Source: Chitinophagales bacterium (GTDB lineage Bacteria; Bacteroidota; Bacteroidia; Chitinophagales; UBA10324). Taken from it: DNA of 64,000 nt. The stretch is from contig JAIBAY010000002.1 in NCBI GenBank assembly GCA_019694975.1, forward strand, positions 385,252 to 449,251, written 5' to 3'. Under the pieces are notes generated by a model, which was not told the origin of the DNA, did no database searches, and worked only from the letters and a program-made list of their open reading frames with translations. A program made the translations under genes and the position numbers. The number at the start of each line of letters is the position of its first letter. Within the stretch, counting starts at the first letter, position 1. Positions 62,807 through 64,000 of the stretch are shown here, piece by piece.

Positions 62807-63451
62807 ATGAAAAAAATTGTTTCTACCCTGCTGTTACTGATACTTCTTGGCGGATTCGCCAATTCACAGAATATCAGGCTGAATCTTTACAGCGCCTATG
62901 TTTTTGAAGACCGGTTTGATTCATATTATGATCAATATAATTATTACGACGGGCAGATACAGGGTGGTTACCAATGGGGCGGTGGTTTGGAATTTATGGC
63001 AAAACCAGCTTACGGCGTAGAACTGCTTTACTACCGTGAAGACACCCACGCACCTACCGAATACTACAATGGCAAAATTGTTTATAGTGATCTTGATTTA
63101 GGCCTTAACTATATTATGCTGGGCGGCGTTCGATATATACAGAAACCGGGCGGTATGGTAGAAGGATTTGGCGGGCTGATGGCAGGAATGCTTGTTGCCA
63201 GCATCACCAATCCGGATACAAACGGAAACACTACACCCACAAAATTTGCATGGGGCATTCGCGGCGGTGCCAATATATGGGCATCAGAGAAAGTAGCCAT
63301 TAAATTGCAGATTCAACTGTTGTCGGCGGTGCAATCCATGGGCGGAGGTCTGTATTTTGGTACGGGTGGTGTGGGTGCAGGCGTAAGCAGTTACTCTTCC
63401 ATCTACCAGTTTGGATTAGGTGGCGGACTTACTTTCGCACTCGGTAAATAA
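62807..63451 (+). CDS. Small outer-membrane beta-barrel protein
   Basis: 214 residues. Signal peptide about 1-20 (GGFANSQ). The mature part alternates hydrophobic and polar residues with many Tyr and Gly and includes GGGLEFMAKPAYGVELLYYR, LNYIMLGGVRYI, EGFGGLMAGML and a final FGLGGGLTFALGK. This fits an 8-10-strand outer-membrane barrel of the OmpW/OmpA-like kind. I do not recognise a specific family and infer only outer-membrane location. It stands between a divergent T9SS gene and a convergent DUF3298 gene. Confidence 0.65.
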   Translation: MKKIVSTLLLLILLGGFANSQNIRLNLYSAYVFEDRFDSYYDQYNYYDGQIQGGYQWGGGLEFMAKPAYGVELLYYREDTHAPTEYYNGKIVYSDLDLGLNYIMLGGVRYIQKPGGMVEGFGGLMAGMLVASITNPDTNGNTTPTKFAWGIRGGANIWASEKVAIKLQIQLLSAVQSMGGGLYFGTGGVGAGVSSYSSIYQFGLGGGLTFALGK

Positions 63452-63488
63452 GCAATATCGAAACAGTCGTTTTGAGTGGTACGCCTGT

Positions 63489-64000
63489 TTACTGGCTGAT
63501 GGCCCAGGCAATGGGTCCGTCCGGGTTAATCAATGACTTTACCTGTTCCCATTGGAGATAAATATTGATCGGGCCGTCAGCGTATGGGGCGATTTCATAC
63601 GGACTATAAGTAAATCCGATGCCACCGTGATCAATGTAAAATGCTTCATTCAGATCCAGCTTGTTTATCAGCAATCCGTTATCTTTTAACGATGCAGATT
63701 CATCTATGTTCCGGTTTATCCTCAGTTGCTTTTCTGCGATAGCAGCCAGTTCCCTTTTTGACGATTTGAGGAAGAGATCATCCAATGTGAGTGTCTCTCC
63801 GGTTTTAAGATCCAAAACCATGTAACTGTAAACAGTATTTCCATGAGCACCACCGGTGTATGTATAACCGGTTACCCTGACCGACATCAGGTAATGCTCG
63901 TTATAGACAACATCATAGGCCTGCTGGTATTCCCAATTATAGATGTAAGGTGATTCATCCATGAATTGCCTGTTCTCAGCCGCAACAGAATCCGGAAATG
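63489..64000 (-). CDS. DUF3298 (RsiV-like) domain protein, N-terminally cut by the window edge
   Basis: The stop is at 63489-63491 and the frame stays open to base 64000, so the start lies beyond the window; the Met at 63962 is probably internal. The visible 170 residues include YLMSVRVTGYTYTGGAHGNT, YMVLDLKTGETLTLDDLF, NRNIDESASLK and a C-terminal FYIDHGGIGFTYSPYEIAPY. The TGGAHG and YSPYEIAPYADGP motifs are typical of DUF3298 as found in RsiV-like and DUF4163-DUF3298 proteins. It is probably exported; the function is not established outside anti-sigma RsiV. Confidence 0.8.
   Translation of the reverse strand, partial: FPDSVAAENRQFMDESPYIYNWEYQQAYDVVYNEHYLMSVRVTGYTYTGGAHGNTVYSYMVLDLKTGETLTLDDLFLKSSKRELAAIAEKQLRINRNIDESASLKDNGLLINKLDLNEAFYIDHGGIGFTYSPYEIAPYADGPINIYLQWEQVKSLINPDGPIAWAISQ

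Overview
The window comes from a Bacteroidota chromosome, plausibly a Chitinophagia- or Saprospiria-like lineage (class not provable from the sequence). Evidence: six secreted proteins end in type IX secretion (T9SS) sorting domains with the YPNP/FPNP motif. Many genes are preceded by the Bacteroidota promoter element TAnnTTTG, in several cases with TTG or TTTG 19-21 bases upstream. DUF1573, DUF2723 and YfhO proteins and a TonB receptor with a carboxypeptidase-regulatory-like N-terminus are also present. There is no phage, insertion sequence or CRISPR array; this looks like stable core and accessory chromosome.

Layout. 0-11 kb: tail of a small membrane protein, sppA, a deoxynucleoside kinase, a 52-residue membrane protein, a TonB-dependent receptor, a SPOUT RNA methyltransferase, mutS and two tandem DUF1573 proteins. 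11-16 kb: a fused 2-oxoacid dehydrogenase E1 and a TMTC-like membrane protein with TPRs. 15.9-25.4 kb: a cyanophycin region holding isoaspartyl peptidase (iaaA), a T9SS SBBP-propeller protein, cyanophycinase (cphB), a divergent cyanophycin synthetase (cphA) and an aspartate-aminotransferase-like enzyme. 25.4-31.4 kb: a DUF4907 lipoprotein, a kelch/HYR/Ig T9SS protein, a hotdog thioesterase, a small membrane protein and a VIT1/CCC1 metal transporter. 31.4-41.7 kb: YfhO, an SDR threonine-dehydrogenase-like enzyme, rlmB, a DUF2723 giant membrane protein, tRNA-Gln(TTG) with its own promoter and terminator, and formate-tetrahydrofolate ligase. 41.7-42.6 kb is non-coding; it holds a large hairpin and a promoter-to-terminator unit that looks like an unannotated small RNA of about 165 nt. 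42.6-55 kb: a T9SS propeller protein, an outer-membrane barrel protein, the housekeeping run prs-rplY-pth, DUF4406, a FAH-family hydrolase, a RluE-like pseudouridine synthase, a second fused E1, a 7TM-AraC regulator and a sterol-desaturase-like enzyme. 55-62.4 kb: three consecutive minus-strand T9SS proteins, one with a complete alpha/beta-hydrolase triad. 62.8-64 kb: a small beta-barrel protein and a partial DUF3298 protein.

The most coherent system is the cyanophycin cycle. CphA would polymerise Asp and Arg, the cytoplasmic CphB would cut the polymer to beta-Asp-Arg, IaaA would split the dipeptide, and the aminotransferase could exchange the released or required aspartate with oxaloacetate. 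The most novel single item is the candidate small RNA at 42123-42325. Many start codons here were chosen by signal peptide, family N-terminus or promoter position rather than by the longest reading frame.
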